The notes beneath the pieces are model-generated. The model did not search any database and was not told the origin of the DNA. It saw only the letters and a list, made by a program, of their open reading frames with translations. A stretch of DNA of 52,930 nucleotides from CAXBNV01 sp963977185 (lineage in GTDB: Bacteria; Pseudomonadota; Gammaproteobacteria; JAGOUU01): positions 1 to 52,930 of the forward strand of contig CAXBNV010000011.1 in NCBI GenBank assembly GCA_963977185.1. The letters run 5' to 3'. Positions 25,216 to 34,227 of the stretch are shown here, one piece after another. The position numbers were made by a program, and so were the translations under genes. Every line of letters starts with the position of its first letter. Position 1 is the first letter of the stretch.

Positions 25216-26220
25216 ATGAAAATAGCTATAGATGCGATGGGTGGTGATTATGGCTTAGATGTCGTAATACCAGCTATTGCCCATATCAGAAAAAAGAAAG
25301 AGTATGATCACGTTTGTTTGGTTTTAGTCGGCGATAAAAAGCAAATTACTGATAAATTAGCAAAATATGAGCTAAAATTAGATAACAATTTGTTTATTGA
25401 GCATGCTTCTGAAGTAGTTGAGATGTATGATCAGCCTGCAAAAGCTTTGCGTAATAAAAAAGACTCATCAATGCGATTGGCTCTTAATTTAGTTAAAAAC
25501 AAGCTTGCTGATGCATGTGTCAGTGCTGGTAATACAGGAGCTTTAGTTTTAACTGCAAAATTCGTACTAAATACTCTTCCAGGTGTTGACAGAGCTGCTA
25601 TTTTAGCAGCATTTCCTACTGAAAAAGGTTTTGTTAATGTGCTTGATTTAGGCGCTAATATTTCTAGTTCTAGTGATAATTTATATCAGTTTGCAGTTCT
25701 TGGAAATACATTAACTAAATATGTTCACAATATTGAAAATCCAAAAGTTGCTTTATTAAATATAGGATCGGAATCTATTAAAGGTACGGATACTATAAAA
25801 GATGCTGCTGAATTAATTAAAACTAATCCAAATATTAATTATACAGGATTTGTTGAAGGTAGCGATATTTTCAAAGGTAAAGTTGATGTTATAGTATGCG
25901 ATGGGTTTACAGGCAACATAGCCTTAAAAACTAGCGAAGGACTATATAGATTTTTTGCAAATAGTATAAAAAAACAGTTTACTTCGTCTTTATATGGCAA
26001 AATAATAGCTGTTTTGTGTTATCCATTAATTAAGAGATTTAAAAAACATATAGATCCTAAAGAATATAATGGAGCAATGATTATAGGTTTAAATGGTATT
26101 GTTGTTAAAAGTCACGGTGGTGCTGATATTGTATCATTTGCTAATGCCATACAGCATACTATTAAATCAGTACAAACAGATGTTCTGAAAAAATTACGAG
26201 ATAATTTCGAGTCAGAATAA
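25216..26220 (+). CDS. plsX: Phosphate acyltransferase PlsX
   Basis: Makes acyl-phosphate from acyl-ACP for PlsY, the first step feeding acyl chains into phospholipids. The 334-residue product has IAIDAMGGDYG at the N-terminus, SAGNTGAL near residue 100, and CDGFTGNIALKTSEG near residue 230, all signature motifs. It starts one base after rpmF and stands at the head of the fatty-acid genes. Confidence 0.97.
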   Translation: MKIAIDAMGGDYGLDVVIPAIAHIRKKKEYDHVCLVLVGDKKQITDKLAKYELKLDNNLFIEHASEVVEMYDQPAKALRNKKDSSMRLALNLVKNKLADACVSAGNTGALVLTAKFVLNTLPGVDRAAILAAFPTEKGFVNVLDLGANISSSSDNLYQFAVLGNTLTKYVHNIENPKVALLNIGSESIKGTDTIKDAAELIKTNPNINYTGFVEGSDIFKGKVDVIVCDGFTGNIALKTSEGLYRFFANSIKKQFTSSLYGKIIAVLCYPLIKRFKKHIDPKEYNGAMIIGLNGIVVKSHGGADIVSFANAIQHTIKSVQTDVLKKLRDNFESE

Positions 26221-26275
26221 GAGCCTTAAAAAGTTATAGTATTAAACTATACATTTTAAACAGGAATTTTTTAAC

Positions 26276-27250
26276 ATGGATTCAGCTTTATATAGTAAAA
26301 TTTTAGGGACAGGTAGTTATGTTCCGAAAAAAGTTGTTACAAACGTTGATTTAGAGACATCTTTAGATACAACAGATGAGTGGATAACTCAAAGAACAGG
26401 AATTAGACAGCGTCATTTTATAGATCCTAACACAGAGTCTACTGTAGTTATGGCTAGAGAAGCAGGATTAGAAGCTTTAAGTAACGCAAGTCTTAGCCCT
26501 CAAGATTTAGACATGATTATTGTTGCAACTTGTACTCCTGATAAAGTCTTTCCTTCAACTGCTTGTTTATTACAAAAAGAATTTTCTATAAGAGGTTGTG
26601 CTGCATTAGATGTTGATGCTGCTTGTTCAGGATTTGTTTATGCATTAAGTACTGCAGATGCTTATATTAAGTCTAAAAAAGCTAAATATATTTTAGTTGT
26701 TGGAAGTGAATGCATGTCTCGTCTTTTAGATTGGAATGATAGAAGTAGCTGTGTGTTATTTGGGGATGGAGCTGGAGCTTGTGTTTTAGGTCCTGATACT
26801 AAAGAAGGCATAATAAGTACACATTTGCATGCAGACGGTAATTATGATGATATTTTGCAAGCAAGTTATAATTATTATAACCCTAATAATAAAGCACCAA
26901 TTGATCATATTCATATGTCAGGCAAAGAGGTATTTAAACTAGCAGTTAATACTTTAGGTTCAATTGTTACAGAAACTATAGATAAAAATGGTTTTACTGC
27001 TGAAGACATTGACTGGTTAGTGCCACATCAGGCAAATATTAGAATTATTCAAGCTATGGCCAAAAAATTAAAGATGACGACCGAAAAGGTTATTATTACT
27101 GTTGATAAACATGCTAATACTTCAGGAGCATCTATTCCTTTAGCACTTCATGAAGCTGTATCTGATGGAAGAATAAAAAGAGGGGATTTATTGCTATTAG
27201 AAGCTTTTGGAGCAGGACTTACTTGGGGCTCAGCTTTAATTAGATATTAA
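26276..27250 (+). CDS. fabH: 3-oxoacyl-ACP synthase III
   Basis: Starts fatty-acid synthesis by condensing acetyl-CoA with malonyl-ACP. The Cys-His-Asn triad is C117 (DAACSGF), H251 (VPHQANIRI) and N281 (HANTSGASIP). The 324-residue length is normal. ACAGGAATTTTTTAAC precedes the ATG. It lies in plsX-fabH-fabD-fabG-acpP-fabF order. Confidence 0.98.
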   Translation: MDSALYSKILGTGSYVPKKVVTNVDLETSLDTTDEWITQRTGIRQRHFIDPNTESTVVMAREAGLEALSNASLSPQDLDMIIVATCTPDKVFPSTACLLQKEFSIRGCAALDVDAACSGFVYALSTADAYIKSKKAKYILVVGSECMSRLLDWNDRSSCVLFGDGAGACVLGPDTKEGIISTHLHADGNYDDILQASYNYYNPNNKAPIDHIHMSGKEVFKLAVNTLGSIVTETIDKNGFTAEDIDWLVPHQANIRIIQAMAKKLKMTTEKVIITVDKHANTSGASIPLALHEAVSDGRIKRGDLLLLEAFGAGLTWGSALIRY

Positions 27251-27282
27251 TTAAGTTTTTTATAAAATAAGGTTAATTATAT

Positions 27283-28245
27283 ATGTTAGATATAATTTCT
27301 AATGCTAAATATGCTGCATTATTTCCAGGACAAGGATCTCAATTTGTAGGAATGATTTCAGGGTTTAATAATAGCCCGTATTTAAAAGAGCTTTTACCTA
27401 AAGTCTCTGATATTTGTAACATAGATTTTTATGAGTTGCTGTCTTGTGACAAAAAGAATAAATTGAACTTAACTCAATATACTCAGCCAGCTCTTTTAAT
27501 TTCTAGTTATGTTTTATGGCGTCATTTTAGTGACTACATTAAAATTCATAATATAAGTAACCCTGAAGTATTAGCAGGTCATAGTCTTGGTGAGTATTCA
27601 GCTTTAGTTTCTGCTGGATGTATAGATATTCTTGATGCAATAAAATTAGTTTATTATCGTGGCTTGTATATGCAAGATTCTCTTGATACAAAAATAAGTG
27701 GTGCTATGGCTGCTATTTTAGGTTTAGATAATGATATAGTATTCGAATTAGTACAGGATTTTACTCAAGATATTAACAATAAAAATGAAATTCTAGAAGT
27801 CGCTAATTATAATGCATTAGGACAGGTTGTTGTCTCTGGAATAAAAAATACAGTCGAAGATTTTTTAGTATATGCCAAAGAAAAAGGTGCTAAAATAACC
27901 ACCTTATTACCTGTTAGTGTGCCGGCCCATAGCAGTTTGATGCAAAATGCTGCTGATAAATTAAAAGATTTACTAGATAAAATAAATTTTAATTTACCTA
28001 ATATTCCAGTTTTTAGTAATGTGACATCAAAATTACATAATGAAAATATAGATGAAATAAAACAATTGTTATTTTTACAAATGACAAGTTCTGTTCGTTG
28101 GGTTGAAATAATTCAAAATATCAAACTTATGAATATTGATAATGCTTATGAGATTGGTGTAAATAATGTATTAACTAAGCTTAATAAAAGAATAGATAAG
28201 TCTATTAAATCTCAAGCTATAAATAATATAAAGGAAGTAGCATGA
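27283..28245 (+). CDS. fabD: Malonyl-CoA:ACP transacylase
   Basis: Loads malonate onto acyl carrier protein. FPGQGSQ at 14-20, nucleophile S101 in GHSLGEYS and H216 in VPAHSSLM are the expected active-site elements. Length 320 is slightly above the usual 309. The stop overlaps the fabG start by four bases (ATGA), so translation of the two is coupled. Confidence 0.97.
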   Translation: MLDIISNAKYAALFPGQGSQFVGMISGFNNSPYLKELLPKVSDICNIDFYELLSCDKKNKLNLTQYTQPALLISSYVLWRHFSDYIKIHNISNPEVLAGHSLGEYSALVSAGCIDILDAIKLVYYRGLYMQDSLDTKISGAMAAILGLDNDIVFELVQDFTQDINNKNEILEVANYNALGQVVVSGIKNTVEDFLVYAKEKGAKITTLLPVSVPAHSSLMQNAADKLKDLLDKINFNLPNIPVFSNVTSKLHNENIDEIKQLLFLQMTSSVRWVEIIQNIKLMNIDNAYEIGVNNVLTKLNKRIDKSIKSQAINNIKEVA

Positions 28246-29009
28246 ACTTAAATTTCAAAGAAGAATTTTCAAATAAGGCAGTTCTTGTAACAGGAGCAAG
28301 CAGAGGAATAGGTAAGGCAATTGCATCTTTATTTGCAAGTTGTGGTGCTATAGTCGTAGGTAGTGCAACTACTGAAAATGGAGCTAATGATATATCTGAT
28401 TACTTATCCAATTATGATAATAAAGGTCATGGTCTTATTTTAAATTTAGGTGATAAAGATTCTATTAACGCAGGTCTAGATAAATTTAAAGAATTAACTG
28501 GAAAAAATGGTCCAGATATTTTAATAAATAACGCAGGAATTGTTGCTGATAATATTATTTTAAGAATGACTGATGTACAATGGGATGATGTAATAAATAT
28601 TAATTTAAATGGTTTGTTTTATTTAACGAAAGGCTGTTTAAAGAATATGATGAAGTCCCGGTTTGGTAGAGTGATTAGTATTAGTTCAGTAATAGGGGCG
28701 ACAGGGAATGTGGGGCAAGCTAATTATGCCGCAGCTAAAGCTGGTATAGCAGGCTTTACTAAGTCTTTAGCAAAAGAGTTAGGCTCAAGAAATATTACGG
28801 CTAATGTTATTGCTCCAGGGTTTATTGAAACAGAAATGACATCAAAGTTAACATCTTTGCAAAGAGATGCTATATTGAAACAACTAGCAATTACAAGGTT
28901 AGGTACGGTTGAGGATGTAGCTGGTTCAGCTATGTTTTTAGCTTCATCATTTGCAGATTATATTACAGGCCAGACTTTGCATGTTAATGGCGGTATGTAT
29001 ATGAATTAA
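28242..29009 (+). CDS. fabG: 3-oxoacyl-ACP reductase
   Basis: NADPH-dependent short-chain dehydrogenase reducing 3-oxoacyl-ACP. The cofactor loop GASRGIG is at 18-24, NNAG at 96-99, and the catalytic residues are S149, Y162 and K166 (YAAAK). The 255 residues include a short N-terminal extension compared with E. coli (244). The stop codon lies inside the 5' arm of a perfect 11-bp hairpin that separates fabG from acpP. Confidence 0.97.
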   Translation: MNLNFKEEFSNKAVLVTGASRGIGKAIASLFASCGAIVVGSATTENGANDISDYLSNYDNKGHGLILNLGDKDSINAGLDKFKELTGKNGPDILINNAGIVADNIILRMTDVQWDDVININLNGLFYLTKGCLKNMMKSRFGRVISISSVIGATGNVGQANYAAAKAGIAGFTKSLAKELGSRNITANVIAPGFIETEMTSKLTSLQRDAILKQLAITRLGTVEDVAGSAMFLASSFADYITGQTLHVNGGMYMN

Positions 29010-29030
29010 AAAGCTATATGCTTTTTAATT
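29004..29030 (+). terminator. Perfect hairpin at the fabG/acpP junction
   Basis: AATTAAAAAGC (29004-29014) pairs perfectly with GCTTTTTAATT (29020-29030) around the loop TATAT. The 3' arm contains the T tract, as in an intrinsic terminator, and the fabG stop is within the 5' arm. It may reduce read-through or act as a processing or stability element that sets acpP mRNA level. Confidence 0.55.
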
Positions 29031-29059
29031 TAGGTTTTTAATTTAGTTTTTTAATTTAG
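29022..29059 (+). repeat. Three tandem TTTTTAATTTAG units before acpP
   Basis: The 12-base unit TTTTTAATTTAG occurs at 29022-29033, 29035-29046 and 29048-29059, a period of 13 bases. The first unit shares the 3' arm of the hairpin at 29004-29030, and the last ends in the acpP ribosome binding site (AGGAGAG). Confidence 0.7.
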
Positions 29060-29069
29060 GAGAGTAAAA

Positions 29070-29309
29070 ATGAGTACAGAAGAAAAAGTAAAAAAAATTA
29101 TATCTGAGCAGTTAGGTGTAGAAGAATCTCAAGTTACTAGTGATGCATCTTTTATTGATGATTTAGGTGCTGATTCTTTAGATAACGTTGAGTTAGTAAT
29201 GGCTCTTGAAGAAGCTTTTGAAGTTGATATTCCAGATACAGCTGCTGAAAAAATAACAACAGTTCAACAAGCTGTTGATTATATTAACAGTCATGCTGAG
29301 CAGCAATAA
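29070..29309 (+). CDS. acpP: Acyl carrier protein
   Basis: Carries growing acyl chains on a 4'-phosphopantetheine arm attached to S36 in GADSLDNVELVMALEE. Length 79 and the acidic composition are standard. GGAGAG eight or so bases upstream is a strong ribosome binding site. It is bracketed by two hairpins (29004-29030 and 29321-29340), an arrangement consistent with separate control of this very abundant protein. Confidence 0.98.
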   Translation: MSTEEKVKKIISEQLGVEESQVTSDASFIDDLGADSLDNVELVMALEEAFEVDIPDTAAEKITTVQQAVDYINSHAEQQ

Positions 29310-29320
29310 TAAAATTTAAG

Positions 29321-29340
29321 CTCTCCCGATTTCGGGAGAG
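29321..29340 (+). terminator. G+C-rich hairpin between acpP and fabF
   Basis: CTCTCCCG (29321-29328) pairs with CGGGAGAG (29333-29340) around ATTT. Outer AAGCTC (29318-29323) can alternatively pair with the GAGCTT ending at 29350, followed by TTAATTTT. It is the most G+C-rich hairpin within the fab cluster and probably attenuates transcription or stabilises the upstream acpP message. Confidence 0.6.
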
Positions 29341-29383
29341 GATTGAGCTTTTAATTTTAGAATAAATATAAGGGGATATATAA

Positions 29384-30622
29384 GTGAATGCTCGCCGAGT
29401 TGTTGTTACAGGGTTAGGAATGTTAACTCCTTTAGGAAATAATGTTAAAACAACCTGGGATGCTATTATTAATGGCAAAAGTGGTATTAATAATATTGAG
29501 CATTTTGATACAAGTGACTTTGCTTGTAAATTTGCAGGGACTTTAAAAAACTTTGAATCAGATCAATATTTATCAAAAAAAGAAGCTAAAAAATTTGACC
29601 CTTTTATTTTATATGCAGTTGCCGCAGCTCAAATGGCAATTGATGATGCTAAATTAGATTTAGAAAAAATAGATTTAAATAAGACAGGCGTATTAGTAGG
29701 ATCAGGAATAGGTGGACTTTCTGTTATAGAAAAAAACTATAGTAAGTTATTAGAATCTGGCCCAAGAAAAGTTTCACCATTTTTTATTCCAGGAACTATT
29801 ATTAATATGGCTCCAGGTTATATAGCCATAAAGCATGGATTTAAAGGACCTAATTGGAGTGCTGTTTCAGCATGTACAACAGGAAGCCATAATATAGGTG
29901 AAGCCGCAAGAGCCATTAAATTAGGTGATGCAGATATTATGCTTGCAGGCGGAGCTGAAAATGCCAGTACCCCATTAGCAGTAGCAGGATTTATTTCATC
30001 AAGAGCATTATCAACTAATAATGCAAACCCAGAAAAAGCCTCAAGACCTTGGGATAAAGATAGAGATGGGTTTGTTTTAAGTGATGGAGCAGGAGTTTTA
30101 GTTTTAGAAGAATATGAGCATGCAAAGAAAAGAGGTGCTCATATTTATGCTGAGCTTTCTGGTTATGGTCTTAGTTGTGATGCGTATCATATTACGGCTC
30201 CAGATGCACATGGTTCAGGATTTATTAAATGTATGTCCGATGCATTAAACCAATCAGGTTTTGCTACTGAAGATGTAGATTATATAAATGCTCATGCAAC
30301 ATCAACTCTATTAGGAGATATTCTTGAGAGTAACGCAATAAAAAGTGTTTTTAAAGATGATGCTTTTAAATTATCAATTAGTTCAACAAAGTCGATGACA
30401 GGCCATATGCTTGGCGCTACAGGGGCAGTTGAGGCAATGTTTTCAATTTTAGCTATGAATAATAATATTATTCCTCCAACCATTAATTTAGATAATCCAA
30501 GTGAAGGATGCGACTTAGATTATACTGCCAATACAGCTAAAGAAAAAAATGTAAAAGTTGTAATGTCTAATTCATTTGGTTTTGGTGGAACTAATGCTTC
30601 TTTAATTTTTAGCAAAATTTAG
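29384..30622 (+). CDS. fabF: 3-oxoacyl-ACP synthase II
   Basis: Elongating condensing enzyme. The Cys-His-His triad is C164 (SACTTGSHN), H304 (NAHATST) and H341 (GHMLGATGA). Length 412 is normal. The start is GTG at 29384, preceded by AGGGGAT at a suitable distance; no ATG stands close by in frame. In E. coli pabC follows; here mltG follows directly after 28 bases. Confidence 0.97.
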   Translation: MNARRVVVTGLGMLTPLGNNVKTTWDAIINGKSGINNIEHFDTSDFACKFAGTLKNFESDQYLSKKEAKKFDPFILYAVAAAQMAIDDAKLDLEKIDLNKTGVLVGSGIGGLSVIEKNYSKLLESGPRKVSPFFIPGTIINMAPGYIAIKHGFKGPNWSAVSACTTGSHNIGEAARAIKLGDADIMLAGGAENASTPLAVAGFISSRALSTNNANPEKASRPWDKDRDGFVLSDGAGVLVLEEYEHAKKRGAHIYAELSGYGLSCDAYHITAPDAHGSGFIKCMSDALNQSGFATEDVDYINAHATSTLLGDILESNAIKSVFKDDAFKLSISSTKSMTGHMLGATGAVEAMFSILAMNNNIIPPTINLDNPSEGCDLDYTANTAKEKNVKVVMSNSFGFGGTNASLIFSKI

Positions 30623-30650
30623 GTTACTTAGTTTTAGGGATATATTTATT

Positions 30651-31751
30651 ATGGATAATACAAAGGTTTTTTATAGTAAATTTAGCTATGCGGTATTATT
30701 TTGTACTGCGATTTGCTTAATTGTATTCAGCTATTTTGGGGTGAAAGCATATCATGTTTTGCATAAACCTTTATTTTTATCATTAGTAAGTAGCCAGAAT
30801 CAATTATCTAGTGTTAATAATAAATCAGAAAAAAAGCTTAATTTAACAGTAAGTAAAGGCGAAAATTTTAAAGATATAAAGCAGAAGTTGAATTTAAAAA
30901 ATACTTTTTTAGATAATATTTTTTTGAGTCTTTATATTAAAGTTTCAAAAAAAGATAAAAATATGCAGGCTGGATATTATGAGTTTGATCATGATGTTAG
31001 TTTAAATGAAGTAATTGATAAAATTTCTAATGGTGATGTAAAGGTTAGTAGGTTCCAACTTGTTGAGGGTATTACCGTTGCTCAAATTTTGAATAATTTA
31101 AAAAAGTCAGAAGATCTTGTTTTAACTTTGCCTTATGATGAAAAAATAGATGCAAACAAATTAGCTAAATTATTAAAATTACCATACAGTTCATCTGAAG
31201 GCTTATTTTTTCCAGATACTTATTATTATAATCATGGTGAGACAGATAAAGATATTTTATTAAAAGCTTATAATAATATGCAACAAAAATTAAATGTTGC
31301 TTGGAATAACAAGGACTTAAAAGTATATAATAAATATAGCAAAAAATATTTACATAAACCATATGATGTTTTAAGGCTTGCAGCAATTGTTGAAAAAGAA
31401 GCAGCTGAAAAATCTGATAGGGAAAAAGTCGCCGGAGTTTTTTTATTAAGACTTAATAAAAATATGAGGCTTCAAGCTGATCCTACGGTTATATATAGTT
31501 TACAAGATAAGTTTACGGGCGATTTAAAAAAACACCATTTAAAATATGATTCACCTTATAATACCTATGTTAAAAAAGGTTTACCGCCAGCTCCAATTTC
31601 TTCTGTAAGTATTGAATCAATTAATGCTGTACTTAAACCTAATATAACTGGATATTTATATTTTGTTGCAAGTGGTAACGGTAAGACGCATCTTTTTTCT
31701 AAAAGCATAGAAAATCATAATTCCTTGGTTAAGCGTGTTTTACTTAAGTAG
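30651..31751 (+). CDS. mltG: Endolytic peptidoglycan transglycosylase MltG
   Basis: Inner-membrane enzyme that cleaves nascent glycan strands and so limits their length. One N-terminal membrane helix (about 13-31), a LysM-like region with VSKGENFKDIKQKL, then the YceG catalytic domain. The catalytic glutamate is E248 in AAIVEKEA, and LQADPTVIY, GLPPAPISS and YLYFVASGNG are conserved. The 366-residue length is normal. It occupies its usual place between fabF and tmk, except that pabC is absent. Confidence 0.95.
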   Translation: MDNTKVFYSKFSYAVLFCTAICLIVFSYFGVKAYHVLHKPLFLSLVSSQNQLSSVNNKSEKKLNLTVSKGENFKDIKQKLNLKNTFLDNIFLSLYIKVSKKDKNMQAGYYEFDHDVSLNEVIDKISNGDVKVSRFQLVEGITVAQILNNLKKSEDLVLTLPYDEKIDANKLAKLLKLPYSSSEGLFFPDTYYYNHGETDKDILLKAYNNMQQKLNVAWNNKDLKVYNKYSKKYLHKPYDVLRLAAIVEKEAAEKSDREKVAGVFLLRLNKNMRLQADPTVIYSLQDKFTGDLKKHHLKYDSPYNTYVKKGLPPAPISSVSIESINAVLKPNITGYLYFVASGNGKTHLFSKSIENHNSLVKRVLLK

Positions 31752-31773
31752 ATTATTTTAAAAGAGGGCTCAA

Positions 31774-32400
31774 ATGCAAGCAAAATTTATTGTAATAGAA
31801 GGTCTTGAAGGAGCCGGTAAATCAACAGCTATTCCATATATCTTTGAGATATTAAAAGCTAAAGGGATTAATGATGTTGTACATGTAAGAGAGCCTGGTG
31901 GCACAGAGGTTTCTGAGCAAATACGCAATATAGTTAAATATCAAGGTGATGAAAAAATTTACCCTGAAACAGAAGCTATGTTAATGTATGCATCTAGAAT
32001 ACAAGTAGTAAATAATATTATTAAGCCTGCTCTAGCTAATAATAAATGGGTTATTGCTGATAGACATGAATATTCTACCATTGCATATCAAGGTGCCGGT
32101 CGTGGTTTAGATTGTGATTTTTTAAACATGGTTAAACAAGAAACACTAGGTGATTTTAAGCATGATTTATGTATTTATCTAGATGTAGACCCAAAAATAG
32201 GTTTAACAAGAGCAAAGATAAGAGGAGAGCTAGATAGATTTGAAATTGAAAAATTAGAGTTTTTTGAAAAAATTAGAAATAAATATTTAGAGCTAGTTAA
32301 TGCTGATAAAAAAGCAGTTATTATAAATGGTAATAATGATATAGAAGATGTAAAAGCTCAAATATTAAAGGTATTTAATAAATATATATTTGTAAATTAA
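31774..32400 (+). CDS. tmk: Thymidylate kinase
   Basis: Phosphorylates dTMP to dTDP. P-loop EGLEGAGKST at 9-18, REPGGTEVSEQIR and the DRHEYST motif are all present; the LID segment (RAKIRGELDRFE) follows. Length 208 is normal. AGAGGG precedes the ATG. About 26 bases after the stop, an out-of-use copy of the gene's 3' end is visible (32427-32480). Confidence 0.96.
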   Translation: MQAKFIVIEGLEGAGKSTAIPYIFEILKAKGINDVVHVREPGGTEVSEQIRNIVKYQGDEKIYPETEAMLMYASRIQVVNNIIKPALANNKWVIADRHEYSTIAYQGAGRGLDCDFLNMVKQETLGDFKHDLCIYLDVDPKIGLTRAKIRGELDRFEIEKLEFFEKIRNKYLELVNADKKAVIINGNNDIEDVKAQILKVFNKYIFVN

Positions 32401-32426
32401 AATAGTCTTGTAATTTTCTTTATACT

Positions 32427-32480
32427 AATTGTAATAATTATATTGAAGATGTAGAATTAAAAATATTAAATTATATCTGA
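32427..32480 (+). pseudogene. Degenerate duplicate of the tmk 3' end
   Basis: The first 45 bases here match tmk bases 32326-32370 at about 36 of 45 positions without gaps. Translated in one frame they give NCNNYIEDVELKIL, against NGNNDIEDVKAQIL in tmk, ending at TGA. No start codon precedes it. It is best explained as a short tandem duplication left after rearrangement of the tmk-holB junction. Confidence 0.5.
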
Positions 32481-32506
32481 ATAATAACAATCTACTGTTT
32501 AATCCA

Positions 32507-33427
32507 ATGCATAAAGCTCTCTCCTGGCAAACTAATTGTATTGATAATATTTTATCTTTATATAGATCACAAAAATTACACCATGGATTATTAATCTCAG
32601 GAGCTAAAGGCTCGGGAAAAATAACTTTACTAAATTATTTGGGAGATTATATCTTAAATAATAGTAAAAATTATAATCCAGACTTATTCTTGTGTAATGA
32701 TCATTTAGGACAAGAAAATAAAAATATTCCTGTTGATACAGTCAGAGATATTATTAATTTTGTTTCAAAAACCGCTTTTTTAGGCAAAAATAAAGTTGTC
32801 ATTATTCCTAATATTGAATATTTTAATACAGCTGCAGCTAATGCTTTTTTAAAAATATTAGAAGAGCCGCCAAAAAACGTTTATTTTCTTTTAAGTTGCG
32901 ATAATTTAAAAAATATTTTGCCAACATTAAGAAGTCGGTGTTATAAAATTAAATCTCCTATGGCCGATTATAAACAGGCTATTGATTGGTTAATTGAAAA
33001 TAATGTAGAGCAAAATAAAGCTATTGAGTTATTAAAAATAACTAATAACATGCCAATTTTGGCGTTAGATTATTATAATGATAAAGTTTATGATAATTTA
33101 TATGTAAACTTAGTTTCAGGATTATTAAAATTAAATCGTTATAATTTAACTCTTGTGTCATCTGATATAGATAAAATTAAATATAGTTTTAGATTATTGT
33201 TGGAATTTTGGCATAAAATATTGCATCAAGTATTAATGTATAAATTAAATAGATCTCAAGACGTAAACAATGAATTATCTGATATAAAAAAATTAAATGA
33301 TAAGTTAAATATAGATAAATTAAATTTAGCTATAGATAAAATCACCTTAAGTTATAAATATATGCATAAAAATATGCATTTGAATAAAAGAAGTTCAATA
33401 GAAGGAATATTATACGAATTATGCTAA
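32507..33427 (+). CDS. holB: DNA polymerase III delta-prime subunit
   Basis: Stator of the clamp loader, partner of DnaX (also in this window). At 306 residues it keeps the AAA+ fold landmarks: HHGLLISGAKGSGK, AAANAFLKILEEPP and the SRC motif (LRSRCYKI). The zinc-binding four-cysteine module present in E. coli delta-prime after the P-loop is missing; the region reads GDYILNNSKNYNPDLFLCND. The P-loop threonine is displaced (GKIT), which matters little because delta-prime does not hydrolyse ATP. No strong ribosome binding site is seen. The last bases overlap the tatD start by seven. Confidence 0.93.
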   Translation: MHKALSWQTNCIDNILSLYRSQKLHHGLLISGAKGSGKITLLNYLGDYILNNSKNYNPDLFLCNDHLGQENKNIPVDTVRDIINFVSKTAFLGKNKVVIIPNIEYFNTAAANAFLKILEEPPKNVYFLLSCDNLKNILPTLRSRCYKIKSPMADYKQAIDWLIENNVEQNKAIELLKITNNMPILALDYYNDKVYDNLYVNLVSGLLKLNRYNLTLVSSDIDKIKYSFRLLLEFWHKILHQVLMYKLNRSQDVNNELSDIKKLNDKLNIDKLNLAIDKITLSYKYMHKNMHLNKRSSIEGILYELC

Positions 33428-34212
33428 CAGATTCACATTGCCATTTAAATTTATTAGATTTAGCAGAGTATGATAATAATCTTGATAATGTAATGCTAGA
33501 AATTAAAAAAGCAGGTATTACTAAATTATTATGTGTTGCTGTAAACTTAGAAGATTTTCCTGAAATTTTAAAAATAAAAAAGAAATATAATTGGATTGAT
33601 ATTAGCGTTGGGGTTCATCCTAATGAAGATTATAATATGAATTTAAATGAAGAGTATGAAACTGTACTTAGGTTAGCCCAAGATAATTTAGATAATAATC
33701 TTGTTGCAATAGGTGAGACAGGTCTTGATTTTTTTAGAACTGATGAAAGTTTGGTTAATAAACAAAAAATTAGATTAGAAAATCATATAGAAATTGCTAA
33801 AACTGTAAATAGACCTTTAATTATTCATACCAGAGCAGTAAAAGATTTAACAGTTGATATTTTAAATCAGAATGCAGCTTATGATGTAGGTGGTGTTATG
33901 CATTGTTTTACTGAAAATTGGGAGATTGCTAAAAAAGCTTTAGATATAGATTTTTATATATCTTTTTCAGGAATAGTATCTTTTAAAAATGCAATAGAGC
34001 TTCAAGAAGTTGCTAAAAAAGTGCCGATAGATAAATTATTAATAGAGACTGACTCACCGTATCTTGCCCCGGTTCCTAAAAGAGGAAAACCTAATTATCC
34101 ACATTATGTGCAATATGTTGCAGAAAAAATCGCAGAGCTTAGAAATATTTCATATGATGAAGTATTAAATATATCTTATAATAATTATATTAATTTATTT
34201 AATAAAAAATAA
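33421..34212 (+). CDS. tatD: TatD-family metal-dependent hydrolase
   Basis: TatD/YcfH-type TIM-barrel hydrolase (DNase-like). Metal ligands appear in the standard places: DSHCHLN (HxH), GETGLDFF (Glu), IHTRA and MHCFT (His) and ETDSPYLAP (Asp). Length 263 is normal. Start overlaps holB, so the two are translationally coupled, as in E. coli where holB-ycfH is conserved. Confidence 0.95.
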   Translation: MLTDSHCHLNLLDLAEYDNNLDNVMLEIKKAGITKLLCVAVNLEDFPEILKIKKKYNWIDISVGVHPNEDYNMNLNEEYETVLRLAQDNLDNNLVAIGETGLDFFRTDESLVNKQKIRLENHIEIAKTVNRPLIIHTRAVKDLTVDILNQNAAYDVGGVMHCFTENWEIAKKALDIDFYISFSGIVSFKNAIELQEVAKKVPIDKLLIETDSPYLAPVPKRGKPNYPHYVQYVAEKIAELRNISYDEVLNISYNNYINLFNKK

Positions 34213-34227
34213 TGAGATTATTATAAA

